A DNA stretch of 64,000 bases from DASTFY01 sp963829955 (GCA_963829955.1 CAWHKS010000002.1:124001-188000), one strand, 5' to 3'. Shown: positions 51,910-60,620, numbered from the stretch's first letter. Numbers and translations are program-made. The notes: a model not told the origin generated them from the letters alone.

Positions 51910-53454
51910 TCAGCCCCCGATGGTGCGGGCCGAGTCCCAGTACGGCGCGCGAAGGGCCCGCTTGTTGATCTTGCCCATCGTGGTGCGGCCGACGGTGTCG
52001 ACGATGTCGACGGTGCGTGGGCACTTGTAGCCGGCCAACCGCTCCCGGCAGTAGGCGACGAGGTCGGCTTCGGCCGGCGGCCGGGAAGGGTCGGCCGCCA
52101 CGACGAGCGCCTTCACCGCTTCACCCATCTCCTCGTGGGGCACGCCGATCACCGCGACATCGGCCACTTCGGGGTGCTCGATGAGGACCTGCTCGGCCTC
52201 TGCCGGGTAGATGTTGACGCCGCCCGACACGATCAGGTCGCTGAAGCGGTCCGTGATGTAGACGTAGCCGTCGTCGTCCACGTAGCCGATCTCGCCCAGC
52301 GTGAAGACGCCCGGGCGTAGGTGGGCGTCGGCCGTCTTCTGCGGATCGTTCGGGTAGACGACCCCCCGCCCGGTGGCATCCTCGAAGTAGATGCGACCTT
52401 CGGTGCCCGCCGGTACCTCGTTGCCGTCGTCGTCGACGACGACGGAGGAGAAGGGCGGGATGGCCCGGCCGACCGAGCCGGGGTGCTCCAGCCACTCCTC
52501 GCTGGTGATCATGCAGGTCGTCCCCACCTCCGTTGCGCCGTAGGCGTCGAAGAAGACAGGACCCCACCACTCGATCATCCGCCGCTTCACGTCGACCGGG
52601 CAGGCGGCGCCCGTGTGGCCCACCCACTTGACCGAGCTGACGTCGTAGCGGGCCCGCACCTCGTCGGGCAGGGCCAGCAGGCGCACGAAGTGAGTGGGGA
52701 CCATCACGCTCGTCTCCGCGCCGTACGTCTCGATGGCCTGCAGCACGCCCTCGGCGTCGAAGCGGCCGAGGACGACGATGGGGATCCCGACGGCCAGCAG
52801 CCGGACGCCCGACAGCGGGCCCGTGTGGTACATCGGCCCGATGACGAGGTGGGTCCCGTAGGCCGCGAACGCGTTCTTGGCCAGCGCCCCGACGTGCTCG
52901 GTGATGCTGGAGCCGCCCGCGAACATCGTCGGCGGGAGCTCGACGCCCTTCGGGCGCCCGGTCGTGCCGGACGTGTACATGAGGTTGGGGCGGGGAGGGA
53001 GGTCGACCGGCGGCTCGTCGGTGGGGGCCTGCGCCAGCCACTGGTCCCACGCCGTGAGGCCCGGGAGCTCAGGGCAGCGCCAGCCGATGACCAAAGGCAC
53101 GCCGGCCTGCTCGGCGGCCGACAGCCCGGTGGTCACCGTCTCGGGCCCGACGAACAGGGCAGCCGCGCCGGAGTCCGAGAGGATGTAGGCGAGCTCGTCG
53201 GCGTTGAGGTGGAAGTTGGTGGGCACGGTCGAGACGCCGGCCAGCAACCCGCCCAGGTGGGCGAGGACGGTCTCGGAACTGTTCTCGGCGAACACCGCGT
53301 AACGGCGATGCGGCCCGAGGTCGATGGCGTGAGCGCCGTTGGCCACCCGGTTCAGCGCCTCGTCGACCTCCGCCCAGCCGAGAGCCACACGGTCGTCTCG
53401 CAGCGCGACCTCGTCGGGGCGCTCGACGGCCAGCCGGGCGGCGGTGAGAGCCAT
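51910..53454 (-). CDS. AMP-dependent acyl-CoA synthetase/ligase
   Basis: The 514-residue adenylate-forming enzyme has the P-loop LMYTSGTTGRPKG (about 158-170), the A5 segment FDAYGATEVG, GEIGYVDDDGYVYITDRFSD, SGGVNIYPAEAEQVL and a C-terminal lysine in TMGKINKR. It would activate a carboxylic acid as acyl-AMP then acyl-CoA, the entry step for beta-oxidation-like catabolism. It lies 10 bases after the lipoyl protein gene and just ahead of the TIM-barrel gene. Confidence 0.93.
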   Translation of the reverse strand: MALTAARLAVERPDEVALRDDRVALGWAEVDEALNRVANGAHAIDLGPHRRYAVFAENSSETVLAHLGGLLAGVSTVPTNFHLNADELAYILSDSGAAALFVGPETVTTGLSAAEQAGVPLVIGWRCPELPGLTAWDQWLAQAPTDEPPVDLPPRPNLMYTSGTTGRPKGVELPPTMFAGGSSITEHVGALAKNAFAAYGTHLVIGPMYHTGPLSGVRLLAVGIPIVVLGRFDAEGVLQAIETYGAETSVMVPTHFVRLLALPDEVRARYDVSSVKWVGHTGAACPVDVKRRMIEWWGPVFFDAYGATEVGTTCMITSEEWLEHPGSVGRAIPPFSSVVVDDDGNEVPAGTEGRIYFEDATGRGVVYPNDPQKTADAHLRPGVFTLGEIGYVDDDGYVYITDRFSDLIVSGGVNIYPAEAEQVLIEHPEVADVAVIGVPHEEMGEAVKALVVAADPSRPPAEADLVAYCRERLAGYKCPRTVDIVDTVGRTTMGKINKRALRAPYWDSARTIGG

Positions 53455-53464
53455 CAGCGCAGCG

Positions 53465-53698
53465 TCAGGTCTCGATCTCGCCGATCGAGGCGCCGACGTC
53501 GTACGTCTCGCCCTCCTCGCCCGTGATGCGGATGACGCCGCTGGCGGGAGACTCGACGTCGTTCTCGACCTTGTCGGTCTCGATGCGGTAGAGCACCTGG
53601 CCCTCGGCCACCTGCTCGCCGTCCTGGACGAGCCACTCGACCAGCGTCCCTTCGGACATCGAGACCCCCAACTTCGGGATGTTGATAGGAACGCCCAC
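53465..53698 (-). CDS. Stand-alone lipoyl/biotinyl-attachment domain protein
   Basis: The 77-residue product from GTG 53698 is just one swinging-arm domain: PINIPKLGVSMSEGTLVEWL, GEQVAEGQVLYRIETDKVEN, SPASGVIRITGEEGE and a final IGEIET. The lysine in ETDKVEN is the usual lipoylation site. Full-length E2 proteins carry this domain plus an acyltransferase; here nothing else follows. It may be the carrier for the fused E1 at 132-2135 or for a neighbouring enzyme. GGGAGGAGAG precedes GTG 53698; an in-frame upstream start would add a poorly conserved tail. Confidence 0.85.
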   Translation of the reverse strand: MGVPINIPKLGVSMSEGTLVEWLVQDGEQVAEGQVLYRIETDKVENDVESPASGVIRITGEEGETYDVGASIGEIET

Positions 53699-53734
53699 GG
53701 TCTCTCCTCCCGTCGTCCGGCCTTGCGAGCCTAC

Positions 53735-53757
53735 TTTATGGATACTCACTCTATAAA
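53735..53757. promoter_or_regulatory. Imperfect AT-rich palindrome ahead of the lipoyl-ligase operon
   Basis: TTTATGGA (53735-53742) and TCTATAAA (53750-53757) are inverted with one mismatch around a 7-base centre. The site lies in the gap between the SnoaL gene and the lipoyl gene and stands out in GC-rich DNA. It could be a regulator operator overlapping a promoter; no regulator is assigned. Confidence 0.4.
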
Positions 53758-53761
53758 CGGA

Positions 53762-54298
53762 TCAGGAACGGCTGGCCGGGTCGCCCAGCGAGCGGGCGAT
53801 GTCGAAGATCGACGGATCGCCCGTGGTCCACGTGACATCCAGCTGGCAGCGGGCAATGCGCCAGCCGTCCGCCGTGCGCACGACCGTGTTCGTGTAGAAG
53901 CCGCCGAGGGTGCACCAACGGGTTCCGCCGGGAGGAACGGGCGGTCCCGCCGGCTGGCTGAGCTCCACGAGCCGCTCCGCGCTGAACCAGTGCTGGGCGT
54001 GCATGTTGCTCACGCACGTGGCGCGGTCGTCGGTCTCGAACGTCACGACGTGGTTGGTGGAGAGGTGCTGCGTGGCATCGAAGTTCCCGTTGGTGGCCCG
54101 GACCTTGGTGGCCCACTCGTGTGGTGACATCTTCACCGCGGGCTGACCCCGCCAGCCTGAAAAGTCGAACTCGCACGGGTCGGTGAAGCACCGCGCGTAC
54201 AACGCCCAGTCGCGCCGGTCCACTCCGGTGGCGTACTGCACCACGACGTCCACGATCGCCTGGCGGTCCAACAGCCGCCGGAGTTCCTGCTCGTCCAT
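53762..54298 (-). CDS. SnoaL-like / NTF2-fold protein
   Basis: The 178-residue protein has DRQAIVDVVVQYATGVDRRD, RCFTDPCEFDFSGW, ATQHLSTNHVVTFETDDRAT and WRIARCQLDVTWTTGD. It is among the longest SnoaL proteins here and has the NHVV strand shared with the 6976-7404 protein. It follows an LLM gene by 12 bases on the same strand, which suggests a shared operon. Confidence 0.86.
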   Translation of the reverse strand: MDEQELRRLLDRQAIVDVVVQYATGVDRRDWALYARCFTDPCEFDFSGWRGQPAVKMSPHEWATKVRATNGNFDATQHLSTNHVVTFETDDRATCVSNMHAQHWFSAERLVELSQPAGPPVPPGGTRWCTLGGFYTNTVVRTADGWRIARCQLDVTWTTGDPSIFDIARSLGDPASRS

Positions 54299-54310
54299 CG
54301 GATGTCTTGA

Positions 54311-55285
54311 TCAGTTCCCGGCCAGGCGGGAGACCACCGGACCGAACTCCTCCATGTTGCGCTGGGCGATCGTGACGTAGCTGATACCGAGCTCGTCGCG
54401 GCGCTGCTGCAGGGCTTCACAGATCCCGTCCACGGTGCCGATCAAGGCGTGGGGGTGGACAGCCAGCTCCTCCGGGGCGACACCGAACCGGCCCGCCATG
54501 GCGGCGGTGGTCTCTCCCGGCTCGTCCGTCACCGCGGCGAAGTACGCGGCGACTTCGAGCTCGACATCGTCGAACCGGTCACCGGCGCCTTCGCGGATCC
54601 AGCCGATCTTCTCCTGGGTCTTCTCGAGGGTGGCGCTGACGACGCTCGCGGACCCGAGCGTGCCGGTGGCGTTGTTGAAGTTGAGGCTCACGATGTCGGC
54701 CAGGCGCCCGGCCGTGCGGAGCACGCGTGGAGCGCCCCCGCCGATCATGATCGGGGGCGGCGTCTGGACGGGGAGGGGCCGGCCGGCGAAGCCCGAGGCG
54801 TGGACGTACTTCCCGTCGATGTTCAGCGGTTCGCCGGTCCAGTGCGCGCGGATGAGCGCCACCGTCTCCGCCAGGCGCTCGATGCGGACACCGGGCCGCT
54901 CCATGGGGATGCCGAGGCCGTCGTACTCGGCGGCTACCCAGCCGGCGCCGAGGCCCACCTCCAAGCGACCCTCGGTGAGGAAGTCGATCGTGGCCAGCTC
55001 CTTGGCCAGGACGTTGGGGTTGTGGTAGTCGACGGCGAAGACCCGGCACCCGACGCGCAGGTCCGTCGTGACCCCTGCGGCCGCCATCATGGCGGCGATC
55101 GGCGCCACGTCGACGGGGCGGTGACCGGTGGAATCGGAGATGTCACCGGGCCCGAAGTAGTGGTCCGTCGTGAAGAGCGTGCAGTAGCCGAGGTCCTCCG
55201 CCCGGCGGGCGATGTCCAGCCACTCTTTACCCGAGCTGACCGTGAAGGCCTGTAACCCGAAGCGGAACGGTCGAGTGCTCGTCAT
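54311..55285 (-). CDS. LLM-class flavin (F420-type) oxidoreductase
   Basis: The 324-residue protein has RFGLQAFTVSSGKEWLDIAR, FTTDHYFGPGDI, VGCRVFAVDYHNPNVLAKE, FLTEGRLEVGLGAGWVAAEY, PPIMIGGGAPRVLRTAGRLAD and a final MEEFGPVVSRLAGN. It aligns along its length with the 50145-51074 protein. It is upstream of a SnoaL gene and shares its strand. By family it uses F420 or FMN for reduction or oxygenation of an unknown substrate. Confidence 0.9.
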   Translation of the reverse strand: MTSTRPFRFGLQAFTVSSGKEWLDIARRAEDLGYCTLFTTDHYFGPGDISDSTGHRPVDVAPIAAMMAAAGVTTDLRVGCRVFAVDYHNPNVLAKELATIDFLTEGRLEVGLGAGWVAAEYDGLGIPMERPGVRIERLAETVALIRAHWTGEPLNIDGKYVHASGFAGRPLPVQTPPPIMIGGGAPRVLRTAGRLADIVSLNFNNATGTLGSASVVSATLEKTQEKIGWIREGAGDRFDDVELEVAAYFAAVTDEPGETTAAMAGRFGVAPEELAVHPHALIGTVDGICEALQQRRDELGISYVTIAQRNMEEFGPVVSRLAGN

Positions 55286-55374
55286 GCCACGGCTCCTGCT
55301 CTGTTGGGCCGCGGCAGTCTCGCGCAGCGCTCAACACTCGGTCACACGAGGATCACCCGAGGATCACGCGACGG

Positions 55375-56007
55375 TCACACGTCCACGGTGACGGGCCCCG
55401 GTGCGGCCGGGGCGATGATGCGCTCGGCCAGGGCGGCCGTTTCGGCGAGGAACCGTGCTCGCCCGAGCCCGCGGAACACAGCGTCCTGGGTGAGCCAACA
55501 GGCGGCCCCCGTCTCGAGGAGCGAGACGAGCCCGACGGCCATGACCCCGACGTCGGCCGCGGCCAGCCGGCGAGGCGCGGCGGAGCGGATGGCCCGGGTG
55601 AAGATGTTGACCTGCTCGATGCGCGTCTCGCGCCGGAGCGCCTCGATCGTCATGTCGAGCCCGGACGAGCGGGCGAAGAAGACCGTGGCGCCGAGCCGGT
55701 GCTCCTCCAACCACTCCATGCTCTCGGTGACGAGACTCGAGACCCACTCGGGATCGTCGGTCTCCCGCGTCAGGCGCCGCACCTCGGCCAGGTACTCGCG
55801 GGTGAAGGACTGCAAGCCCTCGAGCAGCACCGCTTCCTTCGACGGGAAGTGGTAGTAGACCGCCGCCGCGGTCATGTTGGCGGCCGCCGCGATGTCAGCC
55901 ACCGTGATCGCCTCCGCGGGATACGTCGCGAACAGGCCGATGGCGGCGTCGATGACAGCCGAACGGCGGGACGGCCGGTGCGCGGGCCGGCGAGGTGAGT
56001 TGTTCAC
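55375..56007 (-). CDS. TetR/AcrR family transcriptional regulator
   Basis: The 210-residue protein has an HTH of SRRSAVIDAAIGLFATYPAE and ITVADIAAAANMTAAAVYYHF. A helical ligand domain with a hydrophobic VGLVSLLETGAACWLTQ follows. GTG 56007 is the likely start. It is divergent from another TetR gene 57 bases away, an unusual head-to-head regulator pair. It probably controls its LLM/SnoaL neighbours or the acyl-CoA dehydrogenase; the ligand is unknown. Confidence 0.88.
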   Translation of the reverse strand: MNNSPRRPAHRPSRRSAVIDAAIGLFATYPAEAITVADIAAAANMTAAAVYYHFPSKEAVLLEGLQSFTREYLAEVRRLTRETDDPEWVSSLVTESMEWLEEHRLGATVFFARSSGLDMTIEALRRETRIEQVNIFTRAIRSAAPRRLAAADVGVMAVGLVSLLETGAACWLTQDAVFRGLGRARFLAETAALAERIIAPAAPGPVTVDV

Positions 56008-56037
56008 GGTCGCGATCCGGTCCAGACTATTCGACCG
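56007..56037. promoter_or_regulatory. Inverted repeat in the gap between two TetR genes
   Basis: CGGTCG (56007-56012) and CGACCG (56032-56037) are perfectly inverted 19 bases apart in the 57-base gap. The smaller GGTC/GACC pair lies within. Either TetR could bind here to control both genes. Confidence 0.35.
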
Positions 56038-56064
56038 CGCCCGGTTAGGTCGGGAAGGACACCG

Positions 56065-56709
56065 ATGGCTGACGAACACCAGAGGTCCGCCCACCGTCCG
56101 TCGCGCCGCAGCGCCATTGTCAACGCCGCCATCACGGTGTTTGCCAGGCAGGGGTTCGCCGACGCCAGCATCCAGACGGTCGCTGCCGAGGCGGGCGTGG
56201 CGCCGACCGCCGTGTACTACCACTTCGCCGGCAAGGACGAGCTGTTCGAGGCGGCGCTCCGGCAGGTGCTGACGTCGATGTACGAGGTCGTCGTCGCTGC
56301 TCGTGCCGACGACGACCCGGGCGATCCGGAGATCCTCGGTCACGTCATCGCCGCCGTGTGGCGGTGGTTGGAGACGAACCCGGAGGCCGGCGCGCTCGTC
56401 AACCACCACCTGCCTGGCGCGACCACCCGGGCGCGTGCGCTCCAAGACGAGTTCGAGAGCCTGCACGTCGCCCGCGCGTTCGCCTACATCTCGCCGCCCA
56501 TCCCGCCTCGCAACCGGCGCTCCGCGGCGGCCCGCCACGCCAGCGAGACCCTCGCCGCGCGGACGTTCATCGGTCTCGCCACACTCGTCCACCCCATGCG
56601 CGCCGGTGAAGGCCCGCTGAACACCCACTCCGATCGCACCCTGCTCACCGGGCTGATCGACGTGTCGACGCGGATCCTCGACGTCGCTGACGATCGTCAG
56701 GTCGCCTGA
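56065..56709 (+). CDS. TetR/AcrR family transcriptional regulator
   Basis: The 214-residue protein has the HTH ITVFARQGFADASIQTVAAE and GVAPTAVYYHFAGKDELFE, then helices ending VNHHLPGATTRARALQDEFE. It shares the HTH and the HHLPGAT segment with the 3987-4640 regulator, so the two are paralogues and may recognise similar operators, although they sit 52 kb apart. It converges with the acyl-CoA dehydrogenase gene. Confidence 0.9.
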   Translation: MADEHQRSAHRPSRRSAIVNAAITVFARQGFADASIQTVAAEAGVAPTAVYYHFAGKDELFEAALRQVLTSMYEVVVAARADDDPGDPEILGHVIAAVWRWLETNPEAGALVNHHLPGATTRARALQDEFESLHVARAFAYISPPIPPRNRRSAAARHASETLAARTFIGLATLVHPMRAGEGPLNTHSDRTLLTGLIDVSTRILDVADDRQVA

Positions 56710-56734
56710 ACGGCGTCCGAGAGTGTGAGAGGTG

Positions 56735-58024
56735 TCACCGGCCGCTGAGCGCGGCGATTTCCTTGATCTTGCTGAAAGGGATATCGCGGTCGACGCGGGG
56801 CTCCGAGGGCAGGCCCAACACCCGCTCGCCGATGATGTTGCGTTGGATCTCGTCGGACCCGCCGGCGATGCGGTAGCCCGGCGCGCCGAGCACGTGGTCG
56901 TTCCAGGCGAACGTGCCCCACTCGCCCGTGTCCGCGGTGAGCGCCGCGCCGAGAAGGCGGCCGGCGACCGCGGAGACGGCGGTCATCGACTGCGTCCACA
57001 GCAGCTTCTCCACCGAACCCTCCGGGCCCACGGCTCGCTGCGCCGCCGCGGCCTCGGCGGCCGTGCGGGCCCGCGTCCACTCGAGGTTCCTCTCTCGGGT
57101 GTAGACGCCGGCGAGGTCCTGGCGCACGGCGGGCTCGTCCGTGCGGTTCATCGCCCGGGCGAGGCCGAGCAGGTCCTGGAAGTCCCCGCCCCGGCGTCCC
57201 GACGATCCGCTCGTCTCCCGCTCGAAGCCGAGCACCGTCAGCGCCACCTTCCAACCGTCCCCGACCGGACCGATGCGCAGCTCGTCGGCGATCGACGTGT
57301 GATCGAAGAACACCTCGTTGAAGGAGGCACCGCCGTTCATCTGCTTGATGGGACGCACCTCCAGGCCGGGGCTGGGGATGGGCACCAGGAACGCCGTGAG
57401 CCCCGCGTGCTTGGGGACGTCCGGGTCGGTCCGGCAGATGGCGAGGCCCCAGGGCGAGATACGGGCGTTGGACGTCCAGACCTTCTGTCCGTCGAGCACC
57501 CAGTGGTCGCCGTCGCGGACGGCGCGGGTCGCCAGACCGGCCAGGTCGCTCCCGGCGCCCGGCTCCGAGAAGAGCTGGCAGCAGAACTCGTCCGCGCGGA
57601 GGAAGCGCCGGACGAAGCGCTCCTTCTGCTCGGGTGTGCCGTAAACGGCGATCGTGGGGGCGACGAGGTGGGTCGTCACCGCGAACAGCTCATGATCGTT
57701 CGGCACGTCGTAGCCGGCTTCGAGCTCGGTGAAGGCACGATCGTGGGTGGGCGTCAGCCCCGCGCCGCCGTACTCGACGGGCGCCGCGATGGCACCGAAC
57801 CCCGCGTCCAGCTTCTCGTGGTGCCAGGCCACGTGCTCGGCGAGGAGCGCCAACTCGACCTCGGGCTCGAGGTCGTGGAAGACGGTGACGTCGAACTCGC
57901 CCTCGCCCCAATGACGGGTACCGGCCTTCCGGGGCGGCCGCACCGAGCGCAGCCACTGCCCGGCCCGCGCCGCGAACGTCGCCACGTCCTCGATATGCAA
58001 GGGGCCTTCGATCTGCTCTGACAC
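56735..58024 (-). CDS. Acyl-CoA dehydrogenase family protein
   Basis: The 429-residue flavoprotein has ELEAGYDVPNDHELFAVTTH, the FAD-contact CQLFSEPGAGSDLAGLATRA, WVLDGQKVWTSNA and the C-terminal YRIAGGSDEIQRNIIGERVL with LPSEPR. It would catalyse alpha,beta-dehydrogenation of an acyl-CoA in a beta-oxidation or side-chain pathway. It is divergent from the LLM gene at 58100 and convergent with TetR. No ETF genes are seen. Confidence 0.92.
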   Translation of the reverse strand: MSEQIEGPLHIEDVATFAARAGQWLRSVRPPRKAGTRHWGEGEFDVTVFHDLEPEVELALLAEHVAWHHEKLDAGFGAIAAPVEYGGAGLTPTHDRAFTELEAGYDVPNDHELFAVTTHLVAPTIAVYGTPEQKERFVRRFLRADEFCCQLFSEPGAGSDLAGLATRAVRDGDHWVLDGQKVWTSNARISPWGLAICRTDPDVPKHAGLTAFLVPIPSPGLEVRPIKQMNGGASFNEVFFDHTSIADELRIGPVGDGWKVALTVLGFERETSGSSGRRGGDFQDLLGLARAMNRTDEPAVRQDLAGVYTRERNLEWTRARTAAEAAAAQRAVGPEGSVEKLLWTQSMTAVSAVAGRLLGAALTADTGEWGTFAWNDHVLGAPGYRIAGGSDEIQRNIIGERVLGLPSEPRVDRDIPFSKIKEIAALSGR

Positions 58025-58083
58025 GTGATCCGGCGCTCCTCCCGGCTCCCGCGCTGCCGCTGCGGGCCAACAACTGTTCTCCG

Positions 58084-58091
58084 ACTATAGT
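58084..58091. promoter_or_regulatory. ACTATAGT palindrome: likely -10 of a leaderless promoter
   Basis: ACTATAGT contains TATAGT (58086-58091) eight bases before GTG 58100. No ribosome-binding sequence is visible in between. Transcription starting about seven bases after the -10 would begin at the start codon, which fits a leaderless message as is frequent in actinobacteria. A convincing -35 is not seen. Confidence 0.4.
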
Positions 58092-58099
58092 AACTGAGC

Positions 58100-59011
58100 G
58101 TGATGCAGGTGGGCCTGAGCTTGCCGCAGCTGGGGGGCCAGGTCACGCGGGGCGTCCTGCAGGGGTTTTGCGAGCGCGCCGAGGAGCTGGGGTTTCGCGG
58201 GTTCTGGGTGCAGCAGCACCTCTTCTACCCGCGCCACCCGATCTCGGGGTACGCCGCCCGCCCGGGCCTCGCTATCCCGGAGCGGTACCGCAGCATCATG
58301 GCGCCGCTGGAGACGCTCGGCGCCGCCGCGGCCTGGACGTCGGAGGCGACCCTCGGCACCAGCGTCCTGGTGGCCGGGTACCACCGCCCGGTCGATCTGG
58401 CGCAGCGGCTGTCCACCCTCGACATCCTCTCGGAGGGCCGCCTCGTCGTGGGCTTCAGCGTCGGCTGGTCGGACGACGAGCACGCGCAGATGGACGTCGA
58501 TCCCCGCACGCGGGGCGCGCGCTGCGACGAGCTCGTCGACGCGCTGGTCGCCTGTTGGGGTCCAGATCCGGTGTCGTTCGAGGGTCGGTTCTTTTCGATC
58601 CCCGAGGCCGACGTCCGTCCCAAGCCGTTCCAGGATCCCCGCCCGCGGCTGATGTCGGGCATGCGCTCGGAGGCGGGGCTGCGGCGCACGGCGGAGCGCT
58701 TCGACATCTGGACGCCCGCGTCCGGGACGCTCGAGGAGCACGTGGAGATCCTGGGCCGCCTCGCCGAGATGCGGCCCGAGCACCTCCCGCCGCTCCAGAT
58801 GTACCGCAACATGTTCGTGCAGCCGCCCGTGGCGGTCGGGAACCTCCGCACGCTGTCGATCGACGAGCTGGCGGAGCAGGTGGCCGCCTCGGCCGCCGCC
58901 GGGGTGGTGGCGGTGATCCTCGACGCCAACTTCTGGTCCGAGGTCTCCAGCCCCGAGGCCTGGCTGGCGCTACCGGACCGCCTCGCTCCGGCTCTCGCCG
59001 CCGCCCGGTGA
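58100..59011 (+). CDS. LLM-class flavin (F420-type) oxidoreductase
   Basis: The 303-residue protein has MQVGLSLPQLGGQVTRGVLQ, WVQQHLFYPRHPISGYAARP, LAQRLSTLDILSEGRLVVGF, SVGWSDDEHAQM and a late VVAVILDANFW. It is more distant from the other LLM proteins. GTG 58100 or ATG 58103 begins it, without a visible ribosome site. Its TGA overlaps the next GTG (GTGA), placing it in an operon with the HAD and ThuA-like genes. Confidence 0.88.
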   Translation: MMQVGLSLPQLGGQVTRGVLQGFCERAEELGFRGFWVQQHLFYPRHPISGYAARPGLAIPERYRSIMAPLETLGAAAAWTSEATLGTSVLVAGYHRPVDLAQRLSTLDILSEGRLVVGFSVGWSDDEHAQMDVDPRTRGARCDELVDALVACWGPDPVSFEGRFFSIPEADVRPKPFQDPRPRLMSGMRSEAGLRRTAERFDIWTPASGTLEEHVEILGRLAEMRPEHLPPLQMYRNMFVQPPVAVGNLRTLSIDELAEQVAASAAAGVVAVILDANFWSEVSSPEAWLALPDRLAPALAAAR

Positions 59012-59823
59012 CCCGGCTGCTCGCCCTCGACGTCGACGGCACGCTGCTGACCTCGGCCGAGGCGCTGACCGACCGGAACCGGCGGGCCCTCACCCGGGCC
59101 GAGGGCGCCGGTTGGCACGTGGCCTTGGTGACCGGCCGCCCGTTGCCGATCGCCCTGCCGGTGGTGCACGACCTCGGTCTCGGCCGGTACGTGGTAGCGG
59201 CCAACGGCGCCACCGTGGCCGACACCGGCACCGGCACCGTGCTCTACCAGGCCAGCCTGCCCGGACCGGTGGCCGTGGACGCCATCCTGCGTGCTCGGCG
59301 CGCCGTGCCCGGCCTGGGGCTCGCGGTGACGACGGCGACGGGCTTCTTCCGGGAGGCGGGGTTCGAGACGCTCGCCCCGCTCTCGCGGACGGAGGGCGTG
59401 GCCGTCGCCGACGCCCTGCCCGACCCGACCGAGGCGGTCCACAGCGTCGTGGTGTTCGTCGACGGGCTCGACTCGCTCGCGCTCTTGGCCGAGATCACTC
59501 CGGTGCTCCCCGAGGGCGTGGCGGTGACCCCGTCCGGACTGCCCGGCAGCGTCGAGCTCACCGCGCCCGGCGTGCACAAGGGGCGGGGCCTGGTCGAGCT
59601 GAGCGAGCGGCTCGGACTCCACCGGAAGCAGGTCGTGGCGTTCGGCGACGGGCTCAACGACCACGAGATGCTGACCTGGGCCGGGCTCGGTGTCGCCATG
59701 GGGAACGCCGGCCCGGAGACCAAGGCAGTGGCGGACGAGGTGACGGCCAGCAACGACGAAGATGGGGTAGCCATCGTCGTCGAGCGGCTGCTGGCCGAGC
59801 ACGCCGGGGAGGGAGAGCGATGA
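59008..59823 (+). CDS. Cof-type HAD phosphatase
   Basis: The 271-residue protein has LLALDVDGTLLTSAEALTDR (motif I), VALVTGRPLPIAL, a C2-type cap in the middle, and FGDGLNDHEMLTWAGLGVAM (motif IV), the hallmarks of Cof/YbiV-like sugar-phosphate phosphatases. Coupled by overlap with the LLM gene before and the ThuA-like gene after it. The substrate is unknown. Confidence 0.9.
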   Translation: MTRLLALDVDGTLLTSAEALTDRNRRALTRAEGAGWHVALVTGRPLPIALPVVHDLGLGRYVVAANGATVADTGTGTVLYQASLPGPVAVDAILRARRAVPGLGLAVTTATGFFREAGFETLAPLSRTEGVAVADALPDPTEAVHSVVVFVDGLDSLALLAEITPVLPEGVAVTPSGLPGSVELTAPGVHKGRGLVELSERLGLHRKQVVAFGDGLNDHEMLTWAGLGVAMGNAGPETKAVADEVTASNDEDGVAIVVERLLAEHAGEGER

Positions 59824-60620
59824 AGCACGCGACCGGCCGGGTCGATGCACTGCTGGTGTGCGGGGGCAAGTGGCATGACTTCGACTTCGCGCGGCTGGAG
59901 CTGTTGAAGCTGCTCGCCGAGGACGACAGGGTTCGGGTGCAAGTGGCATCCGACTACCGGGATGTCGACGCGCTGAGCCCGGGCGATTTCCTCGTCACCT
60001 ACACGTGCGACGTGAGACCCGACCTGGAGCAGCAGGAAGCGCTTCGGGCGTGGGTGGAGGCAGGCGGCCACTGGCTCGCGCTGCACGGGACCAACAACGC
60101 CATCGACCCGCCGCCGGAGCTCGGGCAGAGCCCGTTCACCACCCCGCGCGCGTTTCCGATGTTTGCGGACACCCTTGGCAGCCAGTTCCTTTCCCATCCC
60201 ACGATCGAGCCGTACACGGTCACCGTCTCCCCCGGGGCGGAGGAGGACCCACTCGTGGCCGGCATCGGTACCTTCGAGGTCAAGGACGAGCTCTACCTCT
60301 GCGAGTACCACGGTCAGATCGAGCCCCTCCTGGAGACCCGCTGGACGGGAACCACTCGTGGCTTCGCCGAAGCGTCCTGGCCCGACGACGAGCCCCGCCT
60401 GGTCATGTACCGGCGGCCGTTGGGTGAGGGTTGCGTGCTCTACCTGACGCTCGGACACTGCCGAGGGCACTACGACATGGTCGCTCCGCCGCACCGCGGG
60501 AGCTGGTGGCCGACCGTCGATCGATGGGCTTGGGAGCGGCCCGAGTTCTACGAGCTCCTGCGGCGGGGCCTGCGGTGGGCGACCGAGGGCTCCGACGGGA
60601 TCAGTACCGGCGGGAGCTGA
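59820..60620 (+). CDS. ThuA-like (GATase1-fold) protein
   Basis: The 266-residue protein has VDALLVCGGKWHDFDFARLE, FLVTYTCDVRPDLEQQEAL, VEAGGHWLALHGTNNA and YLTLGHCRGHYDM, matching ThuA-like domains of the class I glutamine-amidotransferase fold often linked with sugar metabolism. It starts inside the HAD stop (ATGA) and ends 20 bases inside the convergent CoA-binding gene. Its activity is unknown. Confidence 0.83.
   Translation: MKHATGRVDALLVCGGKWHDFDFARLELLKLLAEDDRVRVQVASDYRDVDALSPGDFLVTYTCDVRPDLEQQEALRAWVEAGGHWLALHGTNNAIDPPPELGQSPFTTPRAFPMFADTLGSQFLSHPTIEPYTVTVSPGAEEDPLVAGIGTFEVKDELYLCEYHGQIEPLLETRWTGTTRGFAEASWPDDEPRLVMYRRPLGEGCVLYLTLGHCRGHYDMVAPPHRGSWWPTVDRWAWERPEFYELLRRGLRWATEGSDGISTGGS

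Noticed and set aside
55340..55375. Repeated GAGGATCAC words after the TetR gene
   Set aside because: Only two short imperfect copies; no structure or recurrence elsewhere.
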